This document shows, piece by piece, positions 44,695-54,257 of a stretch of DNA of 64,000 nt. Position 1 is the first letter of the stretch, and every line of letters starts with the position of its first letter. Both the position numbers and the translations under genes were made by a program. The notes beneath the pieces were generated by a model, which ran no database searches, had not been told where the DNA came from, and worked only from the letters and a program-made list of their open reading frames with translations. Source of the DNA: Gemmatimonadales bacterium (lineage in GTDB: Bacteria > Gemmatimonadota > Gemmatimonadetes > Longimicrobiales > Gaopeijiaceae); contig REED01000136.1 in the NCBI GenBank assembly GCA_007695225.1, positions 1 to 64,000 of the forward strand. The letters are read 5' to 3'.

Positions 44695-47295
44695 ATGATC
44701 CCCTCCCCCCGCCACTTCCGCGGCAGCCGCTCCCCCGTGCTTCCGGTGCTCTTCCTCCTCTCCATGGCCGTCGGGTGGGCCGGGGGCTTCGGCGCCCCTG
44801 GCCTCTCCGCCCAGGCGTCCCAGGTTCCGTCCCCTGCGGAGGTGCTGGGGTACGAGATCGGGGACCGGTTCACCGACGTGGCCGGGGTGGAGCGCTATTT
44901 CCAGGCACTGGCGGAGGCCTCCCCCCTGGTCTCCATGGACAGCTACGGGGAGACGGTGGAGGGCCGCCCCCTCCTCCAGGTGGTCATCGCCACCCCGGAA
45001 CATCGGAACCGGATGGACGAGATCCTGAGGCTGAACCGGGAACTCATGGAGCCCGGCACCTCCGAGGCCCGGGCCCGGGAGATCGCCGCCGCCAATCCCG
45101 CCATCCTCTACTTCACCTACGGGATCCACGGGAACGAGAGCTCCTCACCTGAGGCGGCCATCTGGACCGCCTGGGACCTGGCGTCGGGCGCTCCCGAGGT
45201 GGCCGGGGTCCTGGACTCGGTGGTGGTGGTCATGGACCCCGCGGCGAATCCCGATGGACGGGACCGGTACGTGAACTTCTACCGCTCGGCGGCCCAGGCG
45301 CGCCCCAACACCGCGTTGGAGATCCGGGAGCGGCGGGAGCCCTGGCCCGGTGGGCGCCCCAATCACTACCTCTTCGACCTGAACCGGGACTGGGCATGGC
45401 TCAGCCAGCCCGAGACCCGGATGCGGCTGGATCGCTACCTGAGGTACAACCCCCAGGTCCACGTGGATTTCCACGAGATGGGGTATGACTCCAACTACTT
45501 CTTCTTCCCCGCCGCCCGCCCCATCAACCCCATCTTCCCCGGGCACATCCTGGAGTGGGGGGAACGCTTCGGCGAGGGGAACGCCCGGGCCATGGACCGG
45601 GAGGGCCTCCTCTACTACACCGGGCAGGACTTCGACCTCTTCTACCCCTCCTACGGTGATTCATGGCCCTCACTCCTGGGGGCCATCGGGATGACGTACG
45701 AGCAGGCGGGAGGCGGATTCGGAGGGCGGCAGATCGAACGGGCGGACGGCACGGTCCTGACCCTCCGGGACCGGGCCTTCGGCCATCGCACCACCGGCAA
45801 CGCCACCCTACGTACCGCCATGGAGGGGAAGACCGAACTCCTTTTGGGCTTCGCCGCCTTCCACCGGAACGTGGACCAGGGGCTGGATCCGGCCTACCTC
45901 CTGGTGCCGGGAGCGGACCGACATCGGACGGAGCGGCTGGTGGGGCTCCTCCTGCAGCAGGAGATCGAGGTGGAGCGGCTGGCGGATGCTGACGTGGGGG
46001 TCTCCAGCGTTCCCCACCCCGGCTTCGAGGCCCGGTCCTCCTTCCCCGAGGGCACCTACCGGGTGCGGACCCGTCAGCCCCGGGGACGCCTGGCCGGCGC
46101 CCTCCTCCGGCCCGAGAACATCCTGGACGCCACCTTCTCGTACGACATCAGCGCCTGGGCCCTCCCCTTCGCCTATGGGGTGGAGGCCCACTCCGCCACC
46201 GGTTCGGTGGGGGGGAGCTGGACCTCGGTGGAGACGGTGCCCGACGCCCTGGGCGCCCCTCTGACCTCCACGGGTAGCTTTGGATACCTCCTGGCGCCCT
46301 CCTTCGGCCATGCCCGGGGCCTCCTTCGCTTCCTGGAGGACGAGGGGGTGGTCTACGCCATGGCCGATACCTTCTCCCTGGGGGAGCGCTCCTGGCCCCG
46401 GGGGACCCTCTTCTTCCCCCAGGGCCGCAACCAGGAGTTGGACCGGAGGATCGGGGAGGCGGGGCTCGGGGGGCTGGTGACCCCCATCGCCACCGGCCGC
46501 GCGGAAGGGGGGATCGACCTGGGGAGCCGGGACGCCGCCCCGCTTCGTCTACCACGCCTGGCCCTCCTGGGTGGAGAGGGGACGGCGTCCACTTCGTTCG
46601 GAGCCCACTGGTTTTTCCTGGAGCAGGAGTTGGACATCCCCTTCGACATCGTGAATGTGGAGACGGTGCGGTCCATCGATCTCTCCCGGTATGACGTGGT
46701 GGTGGTTCCAGGCGGCAACCCCATGGGGGAGCTGGGAGAGAGCGGAATGGAGGGACTCCGGAACTGGATTCGAGCCGGAGGCACCCTTGTGGCGGTCTCG
46801 TCATCGGCCCAGCGGCTGGCCGAACCCCTGGCGGAGATCGAGGAGCGGACCGAACTGGATGAAGGGGAGCTCGACCGGGATGAGCGGCTGGCCCGGGCCC
46901 TTCGGACCCGGGAGGAGCGGGACCTGGAGAGCTGGGAAGAACGGGTCCCCGGAACCGTCCTTCCAGTCACCCTGGATCAGGGCCATCCCCTGGCGTTCGG
47001 CGCCGGCGCCCCGGGGGGTAGCCCCGACCGCCGCTTAGTCCAGTGCTCCCGCGGGGGGGTTGGGCCCACCACCCACTTCGAGACGGTGGGATACTTCCCC
47101 CAGGGCGTGGACCGGATCTCCGGAGTGATCTCCGAGGCGAACCTGGACCGGCTGGATCGGAGCGCCTGGCTGGCCCAGCGGCGCGTGGGCCAGGGGAAGG
47201 TCATTCTCTTCGCCGACGATCCGGCCTTCCGGATGTTCTGGTACTCCAGCTGGCTCCTCTACCTGAACGCGCTCCTCCTGGCGCCGGCCTTCTGA
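44695..47295 (+). CDS. secreted M14 carboxypeptidase-like protein with amidotransferase-like C-terminal domain
   Basis: The 866-residue product has a signal peptide (hydrophobic to about residue 35, cut near SAQA). The zinc carboxypeptidase domain has His145 and Glu148 in YGIHGNESSSPEA, the DLNRDWAWLSQPETR segment, and HVDFHEMGYDSNYFF with the third ligand His (256 or 260). Around residues 615-690 a second domain shows LALLGGEGTAS, then SRYDVVVVPGGNP and LRNWIRAGGTLVAVSSSA, like a class I glutamine-amidotransferase fold used as an accessory domain in such peptidases. Likely periplasmic; the substrate (peptide or peptidoglycan) is unknown. The start at 44695 is the only one giving a signal peptide. 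Confidence 0.85.
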   Translation: MIPSPRHFRGSRSPVLPVLFLLSMAVGWAGGFGAPGLSAQASQVPSPAEVLGYEIGDRFTDVAGVERYFQALAEASPLVSMDSYGETVEGRPLLQVVIATPEHRNRMDEILRLNRELMEPGTSEARAREIAAANPAILYFTYGIHGNESSSPEAAIWTAWDLASGAPEVAGVLDSVVVVMDPAANPDGRDRYVNFYRSAAQARPNTALEIRERREPWPGGRPNHYLFDLNRDWAWLSQPETRMRLDRYLRYNPQVHVDFHEMGYDSNYFFFPAARPINPIFPGHILEWGERFGEGNARAMDREGLLYYTGQDFDLFYPSYGDSWPSLLGAIGMTYEQAGGGFGGRQIERADGTVLTLRDRAFGHRTTGNATLRTAMEGKTELLLGFAAFHRNVDQGLDPAYLLVPGADRHRTERLVGLLLQQEIEVERLADADVGVSSVPHPGFEARSSFPEGTYRVRTRQPRGRLAGALLRPENILDATFSYDISAWALPFAYGVEAHSATGSVGGSWTSVETVPDALGAPLTSTGSFGYLLAPSFGHARGLLRFLEDEGVVYAMADTFSLGERSWPRGTLFFPQGRNQELDRRIGEAGLGGLVTPIATGRAEGGIDLGSRDAAPLRLPRLALLGGEGTASTSFGAHWFFLEQELDIPFDIVNVETVRSIDLSRYDVVVVPGGNPMGELGESGMEGLRNWIRAGGTLVAVSSSAQRLAEPLAEIEERTELDEGELDRDERLARALRTREERDLESWEERVPGTVLPVTLDQGHPLAFGAGAPGGSPDRRLVQCSRGGVGPTTHFETVGYFPQGVDRISGVISEANLDRLDRSAWLAQRRVGQGKVILFADDPAFRMFWYSSWLLYLNALLLAPAF

Positions 47296-47467
47296 GGGCG
47301 CAGGGACCAACGGGAGTCTGGGGAGGGATGGGATCAGGGTGCCGGGGTTGAACCCCCAGCGCCGCGACGTGTACATGAGAGCACAGCAAGGAGGCGAACC
47401 CGGATGCGCGGTAGCGCGCGCCGTGGCGCCCCGAGCATCCCATCCCGAAGTCACGGAGACCGCTCCC

Positions 47468-49012
47468 ATGCCCCTCTCCCTACGATCGGTCCTGCGCCCG
47501 GTTGTGCGCCCGGTCCTGCGCCCGGTCCTGCGCCTGGCCCCGCGCCTGGCCCCGCGCCCGGGGCTCCCGGGGCTGAGGTCCCTTCTCGCCCCCTTCCTGG
47601 TCACCGTCCTCCTTCTGGGCGGCGTGGCCGGCTGCGCGGTGAACCCCGTCACGGGACAGCGGGAGTTCACCCTCATCACCGAGAGCCAGGAGATCCAGAT
47701 CGGCCGGGACGCCGACGGGGACATCACCGCCGCCATGGGGCTGGTGGACGACCCTGGGCTCCAGCGCTACGTACAGGAGTTGGGACAGCGGATGGCGGAG
47801 CGCTCCGAGCGCCCGGATCTCCCCTGGACCTTCCGGGTCCTGGACGACCCCCTGGTGAACGCCTTCGCCCTCCCCGGCGGCTACATCTACGTCACCCGGG
47901 GGATCCTGGCCCACTTCGCCACCGAGGCGGAGCTGGCGGGGGTCCTGGGGCACGAGATCGGACACGTCACGGCCCGTCACGGGGTGCGCCAGGTGAGCCG
48001 GGCCCAGCTGGCCCAGGTGACGCTGGGCGTGGGGACCGTCCTCTTCCCCGAGATGGAGGCCTTCGAGGGGCTCCTGAGCGGGGGGATGAGCCTCCTTCTC
48101 CTGCGCTACGGCCGGGAGGCGGAGCGGCAGGCCGATGACCTGGGGCTCGCCTACATGACCGGGCAGAGCTACGATCCCCGGGAGATGGCCGCCACCTTCG
48201 AGATGCTCTATCACGCTTCCGGTGGCGAGGAGGCGGACCGCCTCCCCGGGTGGCTCTCCTCCCATCCCGATCCCCTGGAGCGCCGGGACCGGATCCTCCA
48301 GCGGGTGGCCCAGGAGGGGATCTCCGGGGAGCGGGTGGAGCGGGACAGCTACCTCCAGCGCCTGGACGGGCTGGTTTTCGGCCCGAACCCCCGGGAGGGC
48401 TACTTCCGGAACGGGACCTTCCTCCACCCGGATATGGCCTTCCGCCTGGAATTCCCTGCGGGATGGCGGACGGTGAACCAGCGACAGGTGGTCCAGGGGG
48501 TGAGCCCGGAGCAGGACGCCCTCCTGGCCCTCACCCTGGCTTCCGAGGATTCCCCCGAAGCGGCCCGGAGCGCCTTTCTGGGCTCCCAGGGCATCACCGG
48601 GGGGAACCTCCGGAGCCGGACCATCCATGGTCTACAGGCCGCCACCGCCGACTTCCGGGCCTCCACCCCACAGGGCAATCTGCTGGGAACCGTGGCCTTC
48701 ATTGCCCACCAGGGGCAGGTGTTCCGGATCCTGGGGTACGCCCCGGAGGCCCGGTGGGACGCCCGCTCCGGAGTGGTCCGGGGAGCGGTGGACAGCTTCC
48801 AGCCCGTCACCGACCGGACGATCCTGGACGTGCAGCCCCGGCGGATCCAACTGGTCCGCACCGACGACGCCATGACCCTCGAGGCCTTCCATGAGCGCTT
48901 TCCCTCCACGGTACCGGTGGAGACGGTGGGCCTCATCAATCGGGTGCGGCCGGGGGAGACCATTCCCTCGGGCACCCTCATGAAGCGGGTCACCGGGCAG
49001 GGGGCGCCCTGA
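47468..49012 (+). CDS. M48-family metalloprotease lipoprotein
   Basis: The 514-residue product resembles BepA/YfgC- and LoiP-type periplasmic proteases that service outer-membrane proteins. It has a lipobox (LLLGGVAGC, Cys56), the M48 motif HEIGH at residues 162-166 in VLGHEIGHVTARHG, and the downstream Glu in YGREAERQADDLGLAYM. About 250 further residues form a C-terminal domain with LysM-like residues near the end (INRVRPGETIPSG). The N-terminus before the lipobox is an Arg/Pro/Leu run from 12-bp repeats. The ATG at 47468 is preceded by GGAG; a stronger ribosome site before 47404 points to a different frame. Confidence 0.88.
   Translation: MPLSLRSVLRPVVRPVLRPVLRLAPRLAPRPGLPGLRSLLAPFLVTVLLLGGVAGCAVNPVTGQREFTLITESQEIQIGRDADGDITAAMGLVDDPGLQRYVQELGQRMAERSERPDLPWTFRVLDDPLVNAFALPGGYIYVTRGILAHFATEAELAGVLGHEIGHVTARHGVRQVSRAQLAQVTLGVGTVLFPEMEAFEGLLSGGMSLLLLRYGREAERQADDLGLAYMTGQSYDPREMAATFEMLYHASGGEEADRLPGWLSSHPDPLERRDRILQRVAQEGISGERVERDSYLQRLDGLVFGPNPREGYFRNGTFLHPDMAFRLEFPAGWRTVNQRQVVQGVSPEQDALLALTLASEDSPEAARSAFLGSQGITGGNLRSRTIHGLQAATADFRASTPQGNLLGTVAFIAHQGQVFRILGYAPEARWDARSGVVRGAVDSFQPVTDRTILDVQPRRIQLVRTDDAMTLEAFHERFPSTVPVETVGLINRVRPGETIPSGTLMKRVTGQGAP
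47487..47563 (+). repeat. 12-bp repeats in the start of the M48 gene
   Basis: Units of the type CGCCCGGTCCTG / CGCCTGGCCCCG recur six times and encode RPVLRPVLRLAPRLAP before the lipoprotein signal. Confidence 0.75.
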
Positions 49013-49078
49013 ATCCGGGTGCCTGAGATGGCTCCGGCTCCAGAGTGACGGGGGGATCCCGGGGGGAGTGGTCCGGAA

Positions 49079-49105
49079 CTTGAATCATAGGGAGGGAACC
49101 CCCGG
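49079..49105 (+). promoter_or_regulatory. possible heat-shock sigma (sigma-32-like) promoter of clpB
   Basis: CTTGAA at 49079-49084 and CCCCCGG at 49099-49105 are 14 bases apart, which resembles the sigma-32 pattern (CTTGAA, 13-15 bases, CCCCAT). The -10 match is partial. It lies about 80 bases before clpB. Confidence 0.4.
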
Positions 49106-49125
49106 CGAACCCCCGGATTCGCCGG
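49102..49125 (+). promoter_or_regulatory. 8-bp inverted repeat upstream of clpB
   Basis: CCGGCGAA at 49102-49109 is perfectly complementary to TTCGCCGG at 49118-49125 round an 8-base loop. It overlaps the putative -10 region and could be an operator or a leader hairpin. It does not resemble CIRCE. Confidence 0.5.
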
Positions 49126-49185
49126 CGCGTCCATGCCAGATTGGCAGGGCCGCGAGCATCCGGAGCAGACCCAGGACAGCGACGA

Positions 49186-51819
49186 ATGGCGAATTTCGAA
49201 CGATTCACGGTGAAGGCGGGAGAAGCCCTGCAGGCTGCGGCCCGGGCCGCTCGTGAGGCCCGGCATCCGGAGGTGGCGGGCGCGCACCTCCTCCTGGCGC
49301 TCCTGGACCAGGAGGAAGGGATCGTTCGACCGGTCCTGCAGAAGGCGGGGCTTCGTGTCCCTCTTCTCAGGGACAGGGTGACCGAGGCCCTGGGGCGTTA
49401 TGCCCGGGTGGAGGGGGGAGGCGATCCCACCCTTTCCCGCGACCTCCGGCGGGCCCTGGAGGCCGCCGAGGCGGAGGCGCAAACCCTTGGGGACGAGTAC
49501 GTCTCCACCGAGCACCTCCTCCTGGGGCTCACCCGGGAGAAGGACGACGCCGGCCGGATCCTCACCGAGGCGGGGGCCACGCCGAAGGTGATGACGGAGG
49601 CGCTGGAGGGGATCCGGGGCTCCCATCGGGTCACGGACCAGACCCCGGAGGAGAAGTACCAGGCGCTGGAGCGTTATTCCCGGGACCTCACCGACCTGGC
49701 CCGTAAGGGGAAGCTGGATCCAGTGATCGGCCGGGACGAGGAGATCCGCCGGGTCATCAAGGTCCTGGGTCGACGGACGAAGAACAACCCGGTCCTCATC
49801 GGGGAGCCGGGGGTGGGGAAGACCGCCATCGTGGAGGGGCTGGCCCAGCGCGTGGTGGCGGGGGATGTCCCCACCTCCCTGGCGGAGAAGCGCCTGGTGG
49901 CGCTGGACATCTCCGCCATGCTGGCCGGGGCCAAATACCGGGGTGAGTTCGAGGAACGGATGAAGGCGGTGCTGAAGGAGATCACCGAGTCCGATGGGCT
50001 CTACATCGTCTTCATCGACGAGCTCCACACCATCGTGGGGGCCGGGGCCGCCGAAGGGGCGGTGGACGCCGGGAACATGCTGAAGCCCATGCTGGCCCGG
50101 GGGGAGCTCCGTCTGGTTGGAGCCACCACCCTGGACGAGTACCGGAAGCACATCGAGAAGGACCCGGCGCTGGAACGGCGCTTCCAGCCCGTCTTCGTGG
50201 CCCCGCCCTCGGTGGAGGACGCCATCGCCATCCTCCGGGGGCTGAAGGAGCGCTACGAGGTGCACCACGGGGTCCGGATCCGGGACGAGGCCCTCATCGC
50301 CGCCGCCCGCCTCTCGGACCGCTACATCGGTGGCCGATTCCTGCCGGACAAGGCCATCGACCTCATGGACGAGGCGGCCAGCCGCCTCCGCATGGAGATC
50401 GACTCCCTCCCCCAGGAGATCGACGAGGTGGAGCGGCGCGTCACCCAGTTGGAGATCGAGCGTCAAGCCCTCCAGGTGGAGACGGACCGTTCCGCGGTGG
50501 AACGGAGGGAGGCCATCGAGGCGGAGCTGGCGGAGCTCCGGGAGAAGAGCTCGGGGATGAAGGCGGAGTGGCAGTCGGAGAAGGACGCCATCACCCGGAT
50601 CCAGGGGCTGAAGGAGCGCATCGACGAACTCCGTTCCGAGATGGAGCGGGCCACCCGCACCGGAGACCTTCAGCGGGCCGCGGAGGTCCAGTACGGGGAG
50701 ATCCCCCGGGCCCAGAAGGAGGCCGAGGAGGCGGAGGCCCACCTCATGGAACTCCAGGCCGACGGGAAGTTCCTGAAGGAGGAGGTGGACGCCGACGACA
50801 TCGCCATGGTGGTGGGGGAGTGGACCGGGATCCCCGTATCCCGACTCCTGGCCTCGGAGCGGGAGCGCCTCACCCACCTGGAGGCCCTCCTGGGGGAGCG
50901 GGTGGTGGGGCAGTCCGAGGCCATCGAGGCGGTGGCCAACGCCGTCCGCCGGGCCCGGGCGGGGCTCCAGGACCCCAACCGCCCGGTGGGCTCGTTCATC
51001 TTCCTCGGCCCTACCGGGGTGGGGAAGACGGAGACGGCCCGGGCCCTCTCCGAGTTCCTCTTCGACGACGAGCGGGCCATGGTCCGCATCGACATGTCGG
51101 AATACATGGAAAAACACGCCGTGGCCCGCCTCATCGGGGCGCCTCCCGGCTACGTGGGGTACGAAGAGGGGGGACAGCTCACCGAGGCGGTGCGCCGTCG
51201 GCCCCATGCCGTGATCCTCTTCGACGAGATCGAGAAGGCCCACAGCGAGGTCTTCAACATCCTCCTGCAGATCCTGGACGACGGGAGGCTCACCGACTCC
51301 CATGGGCGCACCGTGGACTTCCGGAACGCGGTCATCATCATGACCTCCAACATCGGGAGCCAGTACATCCTGGAGGAGACGGGAAGCCAGGACTGGGAGA
51401 CCATCGAGGAGCGGGTTCGTAAGGAGATGCACCGCCACTTCCGTCCCGAGTTCCTGAACCGGATCGACGACATCGTCCTCTTCCGGCCCCTCACCCGGAT
51501 CGACCTGAGGCGGATCGTGGATCTGCAGCTGGACCGGGTGCGGGCCCTGGCCACGGAGCTGGGGGTGGGCCTCCAGGTCAGCGACGAGGTGAAGGATCGG
51601 CTGGCGGAGGAGGGGTTCGACCCGGTGTTCGGCGCCCGACCCCTGAAGCGGGTCATCCAGCAGCGCATCCAGAACCCCCTGGCGCTTCGCCTCCTGGAGG
51701 AGGAGGTAGAAGAGGGGACGGTGGTGGAGGTGGTCGGGGGCGGGGAAGGGGAGTCGGAGCTGGCCTTCCGCTTCCGATCGCCCACGGGGGCCGGGGATCC
51801 CGATGCGGGGGCGGGTTGA
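49186..51819 (+). CDS. clpB: ATP-dependent protein disaggregase ClpB
   Basis: Hexameric AAA+ chaperone that extracts proteins from aggregates together with DnaK. The 877-residue protein has the N domain (two repeated helical motifs), nucleotide domain 1 with Walker A GEPGVGKT from residue 206 and [14 protein letters not shown], and the long coiled-coil M domain (about residues 405-530, needed for DnaK interaction). Nucleotide domain 2 has GPTGVGKT from residue 608 and [16 protein letters not shown]. The M domain separates it from ClpA/ClpC. A ClpP-binding loop is not evident. The ATG at 49186 gives the normal [15 protein letters not shown] start. Confidence 0.96.
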   Translation: MANFERFTVKAGEALQAAARAAREARHPEVAGAHLLLALLDQEEGIVRPVLQKAGLRVPLLRDRVTEALGRYARVEGGGDPTLSRDLRRALEAAEAEAQTLGDEYVSTEHLLLGLTREKDDAGRILTEAGATPKVMTEALEGIRGSHRVTDQTPEEKYQALERYSRDLTDLARKGKLDPVIGRDEEIRRVIKVLGRRTKNNPVLIGEPGVGKTAIVEGLAQRVVAGDVPTSLAEKRLVALDISAMLAGAKYRGEFEERMKAVLKEITESDGLYIVFIDELHTIVGAGAAEGAVDAGNMLKPMLARGELRLVGATTLDEYRKHIEKDPALERRFQPVFVAPPSVEDAIAILRGLKERYEVHHGVRIRDEALIAAARLSDRYIGGRFLPDKAIDLMDEAASRLRMEIDSLPQEIDEVERRVTQLEIERQALQVETDRSAVERREAIEAELAELREKSSGMKAEWQSEKDAITRIQGLKERIDELRSEMERATRTGDLQRAAEVQYGEIPRAQKEAEEAEAHLMELQADGKFLKEEVDADDIAMVVGEWTGIPVSRLLASERERLTHLEALLGERVVGQSEAIEAVANAVRRARAGLQDPNRPVGSFIFLGPTGVGKTETARALSEFLFDDERAMVRIDMSEYMEKHAVARLIGAPPGYVGYEEGGQLTEAVRRRPHAVILFDEIEKAHSEVFNILLQILDDGRLTDSHGRTVDFRNAVIIMTSNIGSQYILEETGSQDWETIEERVRKEMHRHFRPEFLNRIDDIVLFRPLTRIDLRRIVDLQLDRVRALATELGVGLQVSDEVKDRLAEEGFDPVFGARPLKRVIQQRIQNPLALRLLEEEVEEGTVVEVVGGGEGESELAFRFRSPTGAGDPDAGAG

Positions 51820-51850
51820 CTGGGGTTCGGGCCGGGTCTACCCTCCGGCC

Positions 51851-52363
51851 ATGAAGCGGGTCATCCTCCTCCTCGTCGCCATCGGGCTTCCGGTGCTCTC
51901 CGCCTGTGCCTCGGCGCCCCCCACCCGTAATGCCGGGATGGCGGGGCTGGCGCCCATGCTATCGGTGGAACGGTTCCTCCAGGCGTCCAATGCCCGGGAC
52001 CTGGACGCCATGGCCCGGATCTTCGGGACGGAACGGGGGGCGTTGGCGGAGCGGACCGGAAACCCCCTGGCTTGTGGATTCCGGCGGGTTGGGTCCTGGG
52101 TGGGCCTGGCCCGGAGCTGCGCCTCCTGGCAGGAGATCGAGATCCGGATGAACACCATCGCGGTGATCCTCGCCCACGATGACTTCCAGGTCCGGTCTGA
52201 GGCCACGGTCCCGGGACGTACGAGCCCCACCACCCGCATCGGGGTGGACCTGGTTCAGCGTGGAACGACCGTCACCGACGTACCCTTCGTTTTGGTCCGG
52301 GCGGGAGACGGCCGCTGGTTGGTGGAGGAAATCGGGCTGGACCGGGCGATGTCGGGTCGGTGA
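51851..52363 (+). CDS. putative lipoprotein, possibly NTF2-like
   Basis: The 170-residue product has a short signal peptide and lipobox (MKRVILLLVAIGLPVLSAC, Cys19). The mature part includes VERFLQASNARDLDAMARIFGTERG and ends with FVLVRAGDGRWLVEEIGLDRAM. An N-terminal helix with a catalytic-like Asp/Arg run and a C-terminal strand before VEEI is the usual outline of SnoaL/NTF2-like domains, but no specific family is certain. It lies 31 bases after clpB and is convergent with the epimerase gene. Confidence 0.6.
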   Translation: MKRVILLLVAIGLPVLSACASAPPTRNAGMAGLAPMLSVERFLQASNARDLDAMARIFGTERGALAERTGNPLACGFRRVGSWVGLARSCASWQEIEIRMNTIAVILAHDDFQVRSEATVPGRTSPTTRIGVDLVQRGTTVTDVPFVLVRAGDGRWLVEEIGLDRAMSGR

Positions 52364-52366
52364 ACC

Positions 52367-52406
52367 GGCCACCGGGGCTCAGCCCTGGCCACTGGGGCTC
52401 AGCCCT
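52367..52406. repeat. two 20-bp direct repeats in the convergent gap
   Basis: GGCCACCGGGGCTCAGCCCT and a copy with one change stand head to tail just after the lipoprotein stop. The second copy overlaps the 3' end of the epimerase gene. Confidence 0.85.
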
Positions 52407-52809
52407 CGTGGGTGCCGTCGTGGTCGTCCACCAACTCGATGAGGATCCCCCCGGTGCTCCGGGGATGGAGAAAGGCCACCCGATGTCCGCCGGCCCCGGC
52501 ACGGGGCTCTCGGTCGATGAGTTCCATCCCGTCGGCGGCGAGGCGGGCCAGTTCTTTCGGTAGATCCACTACGCGGTAGGCGATGTGATGGAGGCCAGGA
52601 CCTCGTTTCGCGAGAAAGCGTCCTACGGGGGTATCCGGGTGGGTGGGCTCCAGGAGCTCCACCTCGCCCACAAAGACCACCTTCACTCCTTGCGAGGCGA
52701 TTTCCTCCACGGGGGAACAACGCCCCCCACTCAGGAGTTCGTAAAGGGGTGCCGAGTCGGAGATGGACTCCACGGCGATCCCGATGTGGTGAATGGGAAA
52801 GGGTGGCAT
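52399..52809 (-). CDS. mce: methylmalonyl-CoA epimerase
   Basis: Vicinal-oxygen-chelate metalloenzyme that interconverts R- and S-methylmalonyl-CoA in propionate metabolism. The 136-residue product starts MPPFPIHHIGIAVESI (first metal His) and has VELLEPTHPDTPVGRFLAKRG, GLHHIAYRVVDL (second His) and GGILIELVDDHD (Glu ligand), typical of this enzyme rather than glyoxalase I. The gene is divergent from trxA. No mutase gene is present in this window. Confidence 0.88.
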   Translation of the reverse strand: MPPFPIHHIGIAVESISDSAPLYELLSGGRCSPVEEIASQGVKVVFVGEVELLEPTHPDTPVGRFLAKRGPGLHHIAYRVVDLPKELARLAADGMELIDREPRAGAGGHRVAFLHPRSTGGILIELVDDHDGTHEG

Positions 52810-52908
52810 CCGGATGGATTCCTCGGGAGTTGACGGGGGATCGGGTCCCGGGCGAAGCCCTCGGACCATGGAACCGATACATTCGAATGAACGACCCGGC
52901 TCCGGGTA

Positions 52909-52929
52909 CCGGATCCTAAGGGGATCCGG
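52909..52929 (+). promoter_or_regulatory. 8-bp inverted repeat before trxA
   Basis: CCGGATCC at 52909-52916 is perfectly complementary to GGATCCGG at 52922-52929, loop TAAGG. It lies just upstream of the AAAGGAGA ribosome site of trxA. Confidence 0.5.
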
Positions 52930-52950
52930 AGAGCCGCAAAAGGAGAAGAG

Positions 52951-53289
52951 ATGACCGACACAACGAAGAAGACCATCCAGGTCACCGATGACACCTTCAC
53001 TTCCTCCATCGAGGACGCCGAGGGACTGGCCATTGTGGACTTCTGGGCGGCGTGGTGCGGGCCGTGCCGGATCGTGGGCCCCATCGTGGACCAGCTTGCC
53101 GTGGACTACGCCGACAAGGGCGTGACGGTGGGGAAGCTGGACGTGGACCAGAATCCGCGGGTGACCAGCCGTTTCGGCGTCCGGTCCATCCCTTCCATCC
53201 TCTTCTTCAAGGATGGAAAGCTGGTGGACACCGTGGTGGGAGCGCTTCCACGGGCCCAGCTGGAAAAGAAGATCGAGCAGCACATCTGA
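52951..53289 (+). CDS. trxA: thioredoxin
   Basis: Cytoplasmic disulfide reductase. The 112-residue product has WCGPC at residues 35-39 in VDFWAAWCGPCRIVGP, the cis-Pro in RSIPSILFFKDG, and the usual C-terminal helix. AAAGGAGAAGAG lies directly before the ATG. A strong hairpin follows the stop. Confidence 0.95.
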   Translation: MTDTTKKTIQVTDDTFTSSIEDAEGLAIVDFWAAWCGPCRIVGPIVDQLAVDYADKGVTVGKLDVDQNPRVTSRFGVRSIPSILFFKDGKLVDTVVGALPRAQLEKKIEQHI

Positions 53290-53324
53290 CCGTTTCCGGG
53301 ACCGAACCCGGGAAAGGGAAAGGG

Positions 53325-53354
53325 GAGGGCGGGGCCTGCATGGGCCCCGCCCTT
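53325..53354 (+). terminator. hairpin after trxA
   Basis: GGGCGGGGCC at 53327-53336 pairs with GGCCCCGCCC at 53343-53352, extended by A-T and G-T pairs, loop TGCATG. The T-run is weak (CCTTCC), so it may end trxA transcripts only partly and also forms the start of the rsmI leader. Confidence 0.65.
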
Positions 53355-53390
53355 CCGCATTCCAGTCCCCGGCGTCTATGTTCCCGCCCC

Positions 53391-54257
53391 ATGGGAAGCC
53401 TCTACGTTATCAGTACCCCTATCGGGAACCTCGAGGACATCACCCTCCGGGCCATCCGGATCCTGGGAGATGTCGCGGCGGTCCTGGCAGAGGACACCCG
53501 GAGGACAGGAATCCTGCTTCGGCACCTCGGCCTCACCACGCCGCTCCTCTCCTATCATCAGCACAACGAGGAGGCCCGGTCGCGGGAGGCGCTGGGCCGG
53601 CTGGGAGCAGGAGAGGATCTGGCGCTGGTTTCCGACGCGGGTACTCCCCTGGTGTCGGACCCGGGAGAACGGCTGACCGCTCGGGTGCTGGACGCCGGGC
53701 ACCGGGTAGTGCCCATACCGGGACCGTCGGCAGTCCTGGCAGCCCTCGTGGCTTCAGGGCTCCCGGCCCTTCCCTTCACCTTCCTGGGTTTTCCACCTCG
53801 GAAGGGCCGCCAGCGGGAGGCGTTCCTGGAGCGGGTGGTGGACGCCCCGGAGACCACGGTCTTCTTCGAGTCCCCGGAGCGGACATCGGTCCTCCTGGGG
53901 GAGCTGGCGTCCAAGGCGGATCCGGAGCGAAGGGGCGTCGTGACCCGGGAGCTCACGAAGCTCCATGAAGAGGTCCGAAGGGGAACCCTCGGGGAGCTGG
54001 CCCGCTACTATGGAGAGAATCCCCCTCGAGGCGAGGTGACCCTTGTGGTGGCTCCCGCCGAACCGCCTTCACCCGGGGAGACGGCCCAGGTGGACGATGC
54101 CGCGGCCCGCTCCCTGGGGGCCGCTCTCCTGGGGGAGGGTCATCGCCCCAGCCGGGCGGCCCGGGAAGTGTCGCGGCGACTGGGGATTCCCCGGAACCAG
54201 GCCTACGAGATCCTCCAGTCCCTCTCCTCACCCTCCAGACCGGAAGGCGCCGAGTGA
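53391..54257 (+). CDS. rsmI: 16S rRNA (cytidine-1402 2'-O)-methyltransferase
   Basis: Tetrapyrrole-methylase-fold enzyme that 2'-O-methylates C1402 of 16S rRNA. The 288-residue product begins GSLYVISTPIGNLEDITLRAIRIL and has LAEDTRRTGILL, LALVSDAGTPLVSDPG, VPIPGPSAVLAAL, FLGFPPRKG, TVFFESPERT and the Glu/Leu-rich KLHEEVRRG. The C-terminal helical extension (SRAAREVSRRLGIPRNQAYEI) is typical. Its stop overlaps the start of the DUF4159 gene. Confidence 0.93.
   Translation: MGSLYVISTPIGNLEDITLRAIRILGDVAAVLAEDTRRTGILLRHLGLTTPLLSYHQHNEEARSREALGRLGAGEDLALVSDAGTPLVSDPGERLTARVLDAGHRVVPIPGPSAVLAALVASGLPALPFTFLGFPPRKGRQREAFLERVVDAPETTVFFESPERTSVLLGELASKADPERRGVVTRELTKLHEEVRRGTLGELARYYGENPPRGEVTLVVAPAEPPSPGETAQVDDAAARSLGAALLGEGHRPSRAAREVSRRLGIPRNQAYEILQSLSSPSRPEGAE

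Noticed and set aside
47404-48138. Alternative start with a strong ribosome site (AAGGAGG) before the M48 gene
   Set aside because: The frame it opens is out of phase with the protease and gives only Pro/Gly/Ala-rich sequence; the lipobox and HEIGH lie in the frame starting at 47468.
49013-49185. CIRCE or HAIR operator before clpB
   Set aside because: No TTAGCACTC/GAGTGCTAA pair and no CTTGAGT/ACTCAAG pair; only a different 8-bp inverted repeat is present.
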